From contig NZ_JACMYP010000004.1 of the NCBI RefSeq assembly GCF_020889705.1, positions 45,481-109,480 of the forward strand: a stretch of 64,000 bases of DNA, written 5' to 3'. Source of the DNA: Bradyrhizobium altum (GTDB taxonomy: Bacteria; Pseudomonadota; Alphaproteobacteria; Rhizobiales; Xanthobacteraceae). The position numbers were made by a program, and so were the translations under genes. Under the pieces are notes generated by a model that had not been told where the DNA came from, did no database searches, and worked only from the letters and a program-made list of their open reading frames with translations. This document shows, piece by piece, positions 9,616 through 17,936 of this stretch (positions are counted from its first letter, which is position 1; each line of letters starts with the position of its first letter).

Positions 9616-10914
9616 TCAGTGGGCCTTCGGCTGGCCATCCGGCCAATCGTATTCGGTTGCGATACCGCGCATGATTTCGTTAGCCAACTCTCCGCCTTGA
9701 TCCCCGTTCGTCATGATCACAGCGCCATCTCCATTTTCGAACATCGTCATCACGCTGACGAACCCATCGTTGACGCCTGCATGTAGAATTCGTCGATGCG
9801 GCGCGACCCCTAGTACAATCGGACCAAGTCCGTAGTTGCCAAGGCCGGGTGTTAGCATTTGGAGAGCCGTAGCCTGCGACAGCACGGAAGCATCTCGACC
9901 GGTCCAGGCGCGGACCACGCCCAGCGCAAAATGTGCGACGTCAGTAGGTGTCGTCCACAATCCTGCGGCAGCCAGCTCGGGATAGATATGCGGACCGCCC
10001 GGTACCGGCTCTCCGGTCGCCCGGTAGGCTGTTGCGGCCATTGGAGCGTAATTTTTGGGCAGCGGCTGTAGGAAACTGCTGTGGGTCATCCCGAACGGCT
10101 TGAGAACAACTTCTTCAAGCAATTTTGGAAACGGTATGCCGGTCACGTCGATGAGCAGCTGCTGCACAACGGTGTAGCCGCCGCTGGAGTACTCGAACCG
10201 TGTGCCGGGCTCATGATCGACAACGACAGGCGCGGTATTTGCAGAACCGCATAGTGCAAACCAATCGTGCGCTGACGGCTGGAACCCGGTTAAGTCACGA
10301 CACAACAGCGACGCGCCATTGAGAACGTCGCCGAGTGACGGAATGGGTGCGCCTGCAGGATATCCAGGAAAATAAGGAACGGTTATACCAGCCGAATGAT
10401 TCAGCAGTCTTCGAAGTGTGACCTTCGATTGATCGGTGAACGAGTTAACAGGGAGCTTCCAGGTCTTAAGGGACAGATTGACGTCGCCATCGAGATCGAG
10501 CTTTGCGGCCTGAACCAATGCGAGCGCCGCTACAGCAGTAACCGGTTTGCTGATCGACGCTGCCTGGAATAAAGTTTCAGGTGTTACAGGCGGACCACCA
10601 ATGGTGGCAACCCCGAACCCCCGGGCCTCGACTACGCCGCCATGAACCACCGCGATGCTGACGCCAGGAACGTGCAGTTCGTTCATCCGATCAGCAAGCT
10701 TCATCGGGGGCGCGGCTGCGGTGTCAGCCCTCAGTCCATTCACGATACGTTGCATGCGCTGTTCGAAGTCGCCGTTGCTGCCTGGCGGCGCGCCGTCCTG
10801 TGCACGCAAAGCCTGGAGGGTTGCGATGCTTCCTATGATGGCGAGCAAGGCGATACGGCCGACGTTGAGAATCATCGACGTGGAGCTCCGCGAGCGGCCG
10901 GTGGATTGGACCAT
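9616..10914 (-). CDS. Serine hydrolase of the beta-lactamase/class C (PBP4*-EstB) family
   Basis: 432 aa. An N-terminal hydrophobic signal ends near ALRAQDG (about residue 40). The S-x-x-K nucleophile motif is S120-I-S-K123 (FQAASISKPVTAVAAL); a Tyr motif is present as Y-S-S (RFEYSSGGYTVVQQLL), with Ser replacing the Asn of true class C enzymes; HAGVNDG sits at the place of the K/H-x-G motif. Such proteins are esterases or D-aminopeptidases and rarely lactamases. It is on the strand opposite to its exopolysaccharide neighbours, so a role in glycan or cell-wall deacylation is only a guess. An internal ATG at 10875 is an alternative start just before the signal. Confidence 0.85.
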   Translation of the reverse strand: MVQSTGRSRSSTSMILNVGRIALLAIIGSIATLQALRAQDGAPPGSNGDFEQRMQRIVNGLRADTAAAPPMKLADRMNELHVPGVSIAVVHGGVVEARGFGVATIGGPPVTPETLFQAASISKPVTAVAALALVQAAKLDLDGDVNLSLKTWKLPVNSFTDQSKVTLRRLLNHSAGITVPYFPGYPAGAPIPSLGDVLNGASLLCRDLTGFQPSAHDWFALCGSANTAPVVVDHEPGTRFEYSSGGYTVVQQLLIDVTGIPFPKLLEEVVLKPFGMTHSSFLQPLPKNYAPMAATAYRATGEPVPGGPHIYPELAAAGLWTTPTDVAHFALGVVRAWTGRDASVLSQATALQMLTPGLGNYGLGPIVLGVAPHRRILHAGVNDGFVSVMTMFENGDGAVIMTNGDQGGELANEIMRGIATEYDWPDGQPKAH

Positions 10915-11255
10915 GCGAGGATTTCTAGCAAGACGGCGGCACTTCCGGTAGGGAAGTCGTCAACCGTTGAAAGCGGTGTCTCTGCCGGTGCAATCCGCCG
11001 CCGCAGACGCCTGCAATTTGCAGCGAGACAAACCCCTTCCAGACGGCGGCAGAGCTCTCCTTGGTCGGCGCACAATCCGAGCCGGCCGGCCCGGCTTTTG
11101 CTGTGATCGAGAATGGGTAATCCGAAAGGGTCGAGCCGCGTATCGACCCAAAAGATTATGCTTGTGAGAGGAGCAGGGCGCACCAGGAGCAGTGTGCCTT
11201 CAATCGACAGAGTTCGAGCGAACCCGAGAGACGAGCTGAGCAGAGGGTGCAGTAT
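10915..11255. promoter_or_regulatory. Divergent intergenic region
   Basis: About 340 bp between the serine hydrolase (leftward) and the methyltransferase-like gene (rightward). No gene is credible here; it should carry both promoters. I do not see a clear consensus site. Confidence 0.35.
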
Positions 11256-12143
11256 ATGACGGTCCTGATGCGCTTCTCCGGAAGTTTTGGGGGCGGCGTG
11301 GCTTTGAATGCAAGGAATTTCCTGACGGAAGGTGATGCGTTTACGCAAACACAGGAGGCCGCGTTCTTTGCCTCAATCCGGCTGCGGAACGGCACCTATA
11401 AGACCACCGATCATCATCGCCTCGATGATCTCAATAAGCTGGTTATCGATGAGTGGAAGAAGCTTGGCAGCAAGCCGAGCCAGATCATGGACGTCGGCGT
11501 ATCATCAGGGATTTCCTCCGTCGAATGGGCTGATGCTCTAACGCGCGCTGGCATCGAGGCGAAGATCCTGGCGACGGATCTGTGCATGCGCGGGAGCCTC
11601 GTGCGCCTGTTGCCAGGATATGAGGTCCTTCTCGATCGCGATGGCAAAGTGCTTCAGCACATCGTTGCCAATCGTCCGGTGCGCTGGTACCTGAATGGTC
11701 CCCGAGATTTTCTCAAGGGCACCGGGTTCGTAGTCGCTGGCCTGAACACACTTGCAGGCGTGCTGCTGCTCCTGACGAACATGCGGGAAGGGGGGAAGGA
11801 TGTACTTCTGGTGAACCCGCATGCCCGCGACGACGCTCGGCTGAGCTTTGCCGAAGATGACATTCTGGCGCCTAGCCCTGCTCATCTGCGTGGCCGGTTC
11901 AACGCAATCCGCGTGTCGAATCTGCTCAATCATGGCTATTTCAACGAAGCGCAGTTGCGTGGCGCGGTCGGCAACCTGAGGGATCGCCTGGTCGGTGCCG
12001 GTTCGTTCCTCATTGTGAATCGAACGCTCGCGAACGGCACCAATCACGGCACGCTCTTCCGACTTAACGGCGCAAACAGATTTGAGACGATGGCCAAGCT
12101 TCGGGAGGGGAGTGAGATTGAGAGTATCGTACTGTCGGCTTGA
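11256..12143 (+). CDS. Class I SAM-binding methyltransferase-like protein (CheR-like fold)
   Basis: 295 aa from ATG 11256 (GTG at 11247 also possible). The first strand reads QIMDVGVSSGISSVEWADAL, matching SAM motif I as D-x-G-x-S-S-G, and motif II is AKILATDLCMRG. A later segment (FNAIRVSNLLNHGYFNEAQL, then LRDRLVGAGSFLIVNRT) resembles the CheR-type post-motif IV/V region. A stretch near residue 175 (AGVLLLLTNM) is hydrophobic. Target unknown. It precedes a glycosyltransferase gene by 141 bp in the same direction, so modification of the exopolysaccharide is likely but not shown. Confidence 0.65.
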   Translation: MTVLMRFSGSFGGGVALNARNFLTEGDAFTQTQEAAFFASIRLRNGTYKTTDHHRLDDLNKLVIDEWKKLGSKPSQIMDVGVSSGISSVEWADALTRAGIEAKILATDLCMRGSLVRLLPGYEVLLDRDGKVLQHIVANRPVRWYLNGPRDFLKGTGFVVAGLNTLAGVLLLLTNMREGGKDVLLVNPHARDDARLSFAEDDILAPSPAHLRGRFNAIRVSNLLNHGYFNEAQLRGAVGNLRDRLVGAGSFLIVNRTLANGTNHGTLFRLNGANRFETMAKLREGSEIESIVLSA

Positions 12144-12284
12144 CGCGGGACGATCGAGCTTCTCGATGAAGGCAGGGCTCGCTCTTTCGCTACACGAACT
12201 GAGAAGCCGTACACCTCGAGTTCGCGGGCAGAGCGTCGCAGAGCTTCTTTTGATTGTGCGGTCCTATTAGGCACGAGGTGTCGG

Positions 12285-13442
12285 GTGCGTATTCTCTCGA
12301 TGGATTTTTCCATCCCTTATCTGATGAAAGATGAGAACTACCCGATCGGCGGGTGGGCGATCGAGCTCGCAGTGTGGCTTCGTGCGCTTGAGAACGCCGG
12401 TCACGAAACCGCTGTTCTCACCTGGAAGGGCGCGCTGGAGCACGTAGGTTCGGGACAGCAAATCAAACTCATAGAGACCTACGATCCCGCTCGTGGTATT
12501 CGGGTGGCGAAGTATTTCTATTCGTACATTCCGAAAGTGTTGGCGGCCGCCCGCAGCTATCGCCCGGATATTCTGATCCAGGGAGTATGTGGAATACACA
12601 CCGCCATCATGGCGTTCGTCGCCGATCAGCTGAAGGTTCCATTCGTCTATCGCGTTGTGAGTGACATAGATGTCGATGAGCGATGCAAAGCTCTTCTGCC
12701 ATCCCATGAATGGATATCCTATTCGTGGGCTCGGCATCGCACCGCCGGGTTTCTTTGTCAGAATGAGTATCAACGCGGAAAGTTGGCAGCGCTTTTTCCG
12801 GACAAGCCAATCCACGTCCTTCATAATCCGTTTGCGATAGCAGAGGACGCGGCCGCTCCTTTGCCGCGCGCAGAACGCGGATACGTTGCCTGGCTCGGTG
12901 TCTTCCGCTATCCGAAGAATCTGCCCATGCTTTTCCGGATTGCCCAGGCATTGCCGGCCGTCAAGTTTCGCGTGGCGGGGATGACGTCGCCCAATACCGA
13001 TCAATCGACGATGGACGCCTTGAATGGCTTGCGTCAGCTGCCAAACGTGGAATTGGTCGGCTATGTGCGGCGGGCGGACGTTCAGAAATTTCTATCGGAA
13101 GCGACAATGCTTCTCTGTACGTCGGACTTCGAGGGCTTCTCAAATGCATTTCTGGAGGCGCTGGCGGTCGGCGCACCCATCGTGACGCGCCGGCACGTTG
13201 ATCCGGATGCGATTGTCGAACGTCATGTTCTCGGCGCTTCAGTTGAAGACGAGTTGGCGCTTTCAAGATTTGTCAGTGAGATTTGGAACATGGACGCGGG
13301 TGAATACAACGCACTCAGTCGGCGATGCCAGATCTATGTCAAGGCAAATCACTCCCCGATGGTGAAGACCCACGAGTTGATGGCGGCTTTGATGCCCCTT
13401 GTGGCCCGGTCGAGGCACTCGGGTGCAACTGTTATGCACTGA
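12285..13442 (+). CDS. GT4-family glycosyltransferase
   Basis: 385 aa, GTG start. The N-terminal half shows the Gly-rich loop (IGGWAIELAVWLRALENAGH) and the strand PFVYRVVSDIDVDERC; the C-terminal half has YVAWLGVFRYPKNLPMLFRI, then NVELVGYV, then the donor motif LLCTSDFEGFSNAFLEALAV, in which E-G-F-S-N-x-F-L-E is the conserved E-x7-E of GT4. It acts in the cytosol on a lipid-linked acceptor. It is one of five GT4 enzymes in the locus, so the repeat unit is likely five or more sugars (inference). Confidence 0.88.
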   Translation: MRILSMDFSIPYLMKDENYPIGGWAIELAVWLRALENAGHETAVLTWKGALEHVGSGQQIKLIETYDPARGIRVAKYFYSYIPKVLAAARSYRPDILIQGVCGIHTAIMAFVADQLKVPFVYRVVSDIDVDERCKALLPSHEWISYSWARHRTAGFLCQNEYQRGKLAALFPDKPIHVLHNPFAIAEDAAAPLPRAERGYVAWLGVFRYPKNLPMLFRIAQALPAVKFRVAGMTSPNTDQSTMDALNGLRQLPNVELVGYVRRADVQKFLSEATMLLCTSDFEGFSNAFLEALAVGAPIVTRRHVDPDAIVERHVLGASVEDELALSRFVSEIWNMDAGEYNALSRRCQIYVKANHSPMVKTHELMAALMPLVARSRHSGATVMH

Positions 13443-13800
13443 GCCGCTCGCTCGTTGTCCATCGAGACCGGCGATGAGCAGCGCGGGACGCGCGTGGTGA
13501 GGCGCTTAATCGGATCCGCCCGTTGATTTTGCGCCCGGCGTCAACAAGCGAGACAAGGGTCCCCTCGGCACCACCGCCATCGACGCTCTGGTAGCGTGAT
13601 CCGCCGGCGAGGCAGACACGCCGGCCGCAAGGCTCTGCGCCGCGATGCAATTGATCATGCATCATTCGGAGCTGATCCCTGGCGGTAGTCCTTATTTTCC
13701 CTCGATTGAGCCCCTCGATAAATTGCATCGAGATTTGAATGGGTTACCCTTGGTGTGACTGCGCATTTTGCGACGGTCGCGGGACCGAACAAGGATGGCA
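13443..13800 (+). other. Intergenic gap before lyase gene
   Basis: About 358 bp with no gene. It lacks the upstream element shared by the two later lyase genes, so this paralogue is probably controlled differently. AAGGA at 13791-13795 is the likely ribosome binding site of the next gene. Confidence 0.4.
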
Positions 13801-14709
13801 ATGAGAGTAGTTTTACCCCTCATCTTCGCGCTGGCTGGGAGCGTGGCGGAAACTTCCAATGGATCGACATCGAGCATTGCCAATGCAGGTGATCAGAGAA
13901 CGCTGTTGGCGGAGGGCCCATCCGCCGAGACCTACAATGCTGGTGGCACCGATGGGAATACAGCAACCAGCAGAACGGCTGTTTCGTCGATCAACTCATT
14001 CTCCGGCAAGCCGCGAACCCGCTTTCGGATCGGCGACGTTAGCTACGGCGTTCACGTCGCAGACCAGGGCTATAGTCTAACCAATCCCGACCCCCAAACC
14101 CTGCGCTTCGAGGTCCGCAAGGGCGACCATGCGTGGTACGACAGCTCGTCCGTGGATCGTTCCGAGATCAATTCCACGGTGACCTATCCCGCCGCCACGC
14201 CCATCACGCTCAGCTACCAGCTCATGGTGGAGGCGAACGGCAGCAACGGGGCGCTCGTCAACAGCGCGACCGGTTGGTTCATCGTCGGACAGTGGCACAA
14301 CGACGATGACGCCTCGGGCGTCGGAACCTCGCCTCCGGTCGCGCTGAACATGCAGGGCGATCACCTGCAGGTGCTCGTGCGCTACTGCCCGCCGGGCAAG
14401 AACCCGAGCAACGGCGCAGGCTTCGTCGTCACCAAGACACTCTGGACCGACCCCAACCCGATCGCGACCGGCAAGTATCACGACGTGAAAATGCAGGCCC
14501 AATTCTCGAACGACACGACCGGCTACCTGAAAGTCTGGATCGATGCGGCACCGGTCGTGAATTACAGCGGGCCGCTGGGCTTTGGGGTCGGCACCAACTG
14601 GGAATTCGGAATCTATCGGTCGGCGGCACCCGAGACCGTTGCCGTCAATTACCGAAACTTGATGATAACGACCGGGTCGTTAACGCCTGTATCGTCGGAG
14701 CGACCGTGA
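13801..14709 (+). CDS. Heparin-lyase-I-like polysaccharide lyase, predicted Sec-exported
   Basis: 302 aa from the ATG at 13801 (AAGGA upstream; ATG 13795 and TTG 13768 are alternatives). A short hydrophobic leader (MRVVLPLIFALAGSVAETS) suggests Sec export. The lyase jelly-roll follows: YSLTNPDPQTLRFEVRKGDH, AWYDSSSVDRSEIN, GWFIVGQWHNDDDASGVGTS, YLKVWIDAAPVVNYSGPLG. The D-R-S-E and W-H-N segments are conserved with the two lyase-like proteins at 30554 and 44494. Unlike them, it has a leader, no Pro/Thr linkers and no C-terminal secretion tail. Inferred role: trimming or turnover of the exopolysaccharide in the periplasm or outside. Substrate unknown. Confidence 0.75.
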   Translation: MRVVLPLIFALAGSVAETSNGSTSSIANAGDQRTLLAEGPSAETYNAGGTDGNTATSRTAVSSINSFSGKPRTRFRIGDVSYGVHVADQGYSLTNPDPQTLRFEVRKGDHAWYDSSSVDRSEINSTVTYPAATPITLSYQLMVEANGSNGALVNSATGWFIVGQWHNDDDASGVGTSPPVALNMQGDHLQVLVRYCPPGKNPSNGAGFVVTKTLWTDPNPIATGKYHDVKMQAQFSNDTTGYLKVWIDAAPVVNYSGPLGFGVGTNWEFGIYRSAAPETVAVNYRNLMITTGSLTPVSSERP

Positions 14710-14955
14710 CCCACGGTGCGCAACGTCGCCGGCGGCACCGCTTCCCTGGTCCGATGGATGCGGCCGCGATGAAGCAAAACGATCTGCCGCTGGGCTTTTG
14801 TTCAGTGCGCGATGATCCGCCTGGCGTTCTCGATTGGCGGATTAGGCGTGCAACGTTGAGCCGCTTGGGATCAGCCATGAACTGGCAGCGCATGGCCTAC
14901 GGTCAATGGCCGGGTCTGCCGCAGTCTGATGGTCTGCGCTGATGGGTTTTCTGCA

Positions 14956-15000
14956 ACGGGAACCAAGCGTCTGCCGACATGCAAAAGAAGAGGTTCCCGT
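14956..15000. terminator. Inverted repeat between convergent genes
   Basis: ACGGGAACC at 14956-14964 pairs perfectly with GGTTCCCGT at 14992-15000 (9 bp stem, 27 nt loop). It lies immediately before the stop of the leftward glycosyltransferase and after the lyase gene, as a shared terminator would. The long loop and lack of a T-tract lower confidence. Confidence 0.4.
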
Positions 15001-15002
15001 GC

Positions 15003-16262
15003 TCATTTATCCCTTAGCTTGAATACCTTATCATAGGCCGCCAAAAGCTTCGTCGATGCATGATGCCAGGCGAGTTCGCCATTGATTCTCTTCTGGCCGA
15101 ATGCGCCCATAGCTTCGCGCCTCGCCGGATCTTCCAAAAGCTCCAGTATTCTATCGCCGAACTCGGCGGTATCCGCATTCGGCACATACAACGATGCATC
15201 TCCCGCCGAAAAGCGGCCTTCCGTGAGGTCGAATTGGACGATGGGCTTGCCCAGCGTCATGTACTCCATGATCTTGTGCATCGTCGATTTGTCGTTCATC
15301 GAACTGGGGCGATCCGGATTTACGCAGACGTCCGCCGTCGACAGAATGGTGAATAGGGTGTCGTCATCGACACGGCCGGTGAATGTGACCACGTCATCCA
15401 GTTCGAGCGCCATCGCAAGCTTCTTGAGGTCCTCCAATTCCCGTCCGCCTCCGACGATCACGAACTGGATATCATTGCGGTTCCGTGTGCTGCGGATGTG
15501 CTTGATTGAATCCAGCAACAGGTCGAGCCCCTCCTGTCGCGCGATAAGACCGACATATCCGACAAGATACTTTCGTCCCTTCTTCCAGGAGGGGTCTGGT
15601 GGAAGTGAGCGAACGCGGGACACATTCGGAGCGGAGCGCACAACGAACACGCGATCCGGGCGCATTCGGCCCCGTTCAATCGCAATAGCGCGATACGACT
15701 GGTTGGTCGCAATCGATACGTCCGACAACGCGAATGTGACGCGTTCAAGCAGAACCATGACGCGCCAAAGAAGGCCGCGACGTCCGAATTTCGCCTCGTA
15801 GAGCTCCGGATTGACGTCGTGCTGATCGAAGACAAAAGACTTCCCGAACAGAAATTTGTGAAACGCACCGATTAAGAAAATGAGATCGGGCGGATTGCAG
15901 GCATGGATCACGTCAAATCCGCGCGTTGCCAGAACTTTCACGCTCAACACGAATTCCCAGAACAGCGCCACGCTGTACTCTATTGCATAACCCAGCACCC
16001 CGCGACCTTCCGCGGGCATCCAATGGCGATAGACTGCTATTCCCTCGAGCATCTCAAATGAGGCCGTTGCGCCCGGTCCCTTGGGACAGATCACGGACAC
16101 CTCGTAGCCATGCCGCGCCAATGTGGTCGCTTCCGACCACACCCGGCCGTCGAACGGGACTGGAAGATTCTCGACGATAATCAGGACCCGGCCACGAACC
16201 GAGCCAACGCCCGCATGTTCGGATTTGCGCGCAACGGTGTCGTCATGAGAGAGTGTTGACAT
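15003..16262 (-). CDS. GT4-family glycosyltransferase
   Basis: 419 aa from the ATG at 16262. The Rossmann halves read RVLIIVENLPVPFDGRVWSE (the F-D-x-R-V motif), then VIHACNPPDLIFLIGAF and FVFDQHDVNPELYEAKFG, then the C-terminal donor site YLVGYVGLIARQEGLDLLLD, FVIVGGG, and KIMEYMTLGKPIVQFDL. The protein has the E-x7-E-like pattern of GT4 with the second acid in I-M-E-Y-M. The start overlaps the stop of the upstream sugar dehydrogenase by about 20 bp, so the two are translationally coupled and probably serve the same sugar: the dehydrogenase makes a uronic-acid donor and this enzyme may use it (inference). Confidence 0.88.
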   Translation of the reverse strand: MSTLSHDDTVARKSEHAGVGSVRGRVLIIVENLPVPFDGRVWSEATTLARHGYEVSVICPKGPGATASFEMLEGIAVYRHWMPAEGRGVLGYAIEYSVALFWEFVLSVKVLATRGFDVIHACNPPDLIFLIGAFHKFLFGKSFVFDQHDVNPELYEAKFGRRGLLWRVMVLLERVTFALSDVSIATNQSYRAIAIERGRMRPDRVFVVRSAPNVSRVRSLPPDPSWKKGRKYLVGYVGLIARQEGLDLLLDSIKHIRSTRNRNDIQFVIVGGGRELEDLKKLAMALELDDVVTFTGRVDDDTLFTILSTADVCVNPDRPSSMNDKSTMHKIMEYMTLGKPIVQFDLTEGRFSAGDASLYVPNADTAEFGDRILELLEDPARREAMGAFGQKRINGELAWHHASTKLLAAYDKVFKLRDK

Positions 16263-17505
16263 CAATTACCCGTTTTGCGTTCAGCGCCATTTGCTTCGCC
16301 CACCCTCGGGTATCGATGACGAGGTCGAATAGCTCCGATTCGGCGGCGGACTTTGCGATCAGCAACTTGCGAAGGGCGGGCAAATTGGCGAACGCATAGC
16401 CAAGGTTCTGCCCCAGCAGTTTCGACGGCTCGACGTGCGGATCGTAGATCGACAGGCCGATGTGCAAGCGGAGGAATTTGCGAGCCAGGTCGATGTTGGG
16501 ACTTTCGCGAAGATCGTCGCTGTTCTCCTTGAAGGCAAGTCCCAACATAAGTACCCGTCCGCCGGGCGGGACTGCTTTCAGGCAATTCTCAAACAGGAAA
16601 TTCTTGTGCTCGTCGTTCGATCTGAGCACCGAATCCACGAGCCAGGTATGCGCGCCGACATCGCTTGCGATGTATTGGAGCGCACGAACGTCCTTGGGCA
16701 GGCAGGAGCCGCCGAATGCGCCGCCTGGCCTCAAATAGTAGGGTGAAATGTTGAGCTTAGTGTCGGAAACGAAGATCTTGTGCACGGTTGTCGCGCTGAT
16801 GCCGAGCTTGTCGCAAACGCGACCGACTTCGTTGGCAAAGGCAATCTTTACTGCGTGGAACGAGTTGTCGACGAATTTGGTCATCTCCGCCGTACGATAG
16901 GTGGTGTAGAAGACGGGGACCGCGATGCTCGCGTTCAACTCGTCAAGGACCGGGCACCGTTCCCCGTCCTTTGTTCCGACCACGATCTTCGGCGGATTGA
17001 AGAAGTCTTCGATCGCTACCGACTCGCGCAAGAACTCGGGATTATAGACGACGTCGACGAGCTCCATCCTGCCGTTCAATGCGCTTTCGAAAATCGGGAG
17101 AACCAGATCCTCGATGGTGCCGGGTCGCATCGTGGAGCGAAACACCACAGTTAACGCTGCCGTGCGGGTGGGGCCGATCAGGTCCGCGATCTGATGGGAA
17201 ACTTCAGCGACGAAGCTCATGTTGTGAGATCCGTCCGGGGCGCTGGGTGTTCCCACGCACACTATTGCCAACGCGCAGCCGTCGAGATGCCCGCTCGCGT
17301 CCTTCGTTGCGCTCAGCAGGCGCTTTCGGACAGCGGATTCGACAAGTTGATCGAGGCCGGGTTCCGTGATTGGAGATTTCCCCGCATTGACGATCGCGAC
17401 TTTCTCATCGCTGATGTCGACGCCGATGACTTCGTGCCCTTGCCTTGCCAGGCAAGCCGCTGCCGTCATGCCTACGTAACCGAGTCCGAACACCGCTATT
17501 TTCAT
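16243..17505 (-). CDS. UDP-/GDP-sugar 6-dehydrogenase (AlgD-like)
   Basis: 420 aa. The N-terminal NAD site is IAVFGLGYVGMTAAACLA; then IVCVGTPSAPDGSHN; the substrate domain contains VDNSFHAVKIAFANEVGRV, and the catalytic Cys lies in FGGSCLPKD. The stretch KIFVSDTKLNISPYYLRPGG is very close to AlgD, the GDP-mannose dehydrogenase of alginate synthesis, more so than to UDP-glucose dehydrogenase; the substrate is therefore likely GDP-mannose, but this is a family argument. It makes a sugar uronate by two NAD-dependent oxidations. It is co-transcribed with the glycosyltransferase that overlaps its 3' end. Confidence 0.88.
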   Translation of the reverse strand: MKIAVFGLGYVGMTAAACLARQGHEVIGVDISDEKVAIVNAGKSPITEPGLDQLVESAVRKRLLSATKDASGHLDGCALAIVCVGTPSAPDGSHNMSFVAEVSHQIADLIGPTRTAALTVVFRSTMRPGTIEDLVLPIFESALNGRMELVDVVYNPEFLRESVAIEDFFNPPKIVVGTKDGERCPVLDELNASIAVPVFYTTYRTAEMTKFVDNSFHAVKIAFANEVGRVCDKLGISATTVHKIFVSDTKLNISPYYLRPGGAFGGSCLPKDVRALQYIASDVGAHTWLVDSVLRSNDEHKNFLFENCLKAVPPGGRVLMLGLAFKENSDDLRESPNIDLARKFLRLHIGLSIYDPHVEPSKLLGQNLGYAFANLPALRKLLIAKSAAESELFDLVIDTRGWAKQMALNAKRVIDVNTLS

Positions 17506-17936
17506 CTCAATCCATCACGCGCATCAGGTTGCGCCGGCAACACTGGCGGCTAGTTAGGGGTTGTCTGCAAGGTCGACGGCTTCATTCAGAGATGGTCTTC
17601 GGGCAGGCCCTCTGAGGGAGCGCTACGCGTCCGCAACGCCTTCCAAAGTGCAGCCCGATTGTATTCGTTCAGGCTTGCGGAGCCTGAACTTTTTCGGGCT
17701 ACCTATTCCGGTTTTGGCCGGCGAAGGCGGACTTAAGCGGCGCTAGAAGCAAGAGATCGAATGCTCGAGACCGGTGTCCACTTCAGCCGCCTTTGGAAGC
17801 GCGTGGTAGCCGCCGCCGAGAGGCGGACAAGTTGGAGGGGCGAGCGGCGGGAGGCCACCCACGCTCGTAGCTTCACGATAGAGGCAATGTGTCCGGGCCG
17901 AAGCGGCTTGATCGCGTCGCTTTGTTTCGTCTGCGG
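17506..17936. other. Intergenic gap with an orphan plus-strand terminator
   Basis: About 430 bp between two leftward genes. It should contain the promoter for the sugar dehydrogenase operon. No gene is credible, but a strong plus-strand hairpin with T-tract lies at 17667-17694 (listed separately), hinting at a short rightward transcript. Confidence 0.4.
17667..17694 (+). terminator. Strong intrinsic terminator on the plus strand
   Basis: GTTCAGGCT (17667-17675), a five-base loop TGCGG, and AGCCTGAAC (17681-17689) form a perfect 9 bp stem followed by TTTTT (17690-17694). The T-tract orients it on the plus strand, yet both flanking genes run leftward. This suggests a small rightward RNA starting within about 17510-17660 or a relic. 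Confidence 0.6.
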
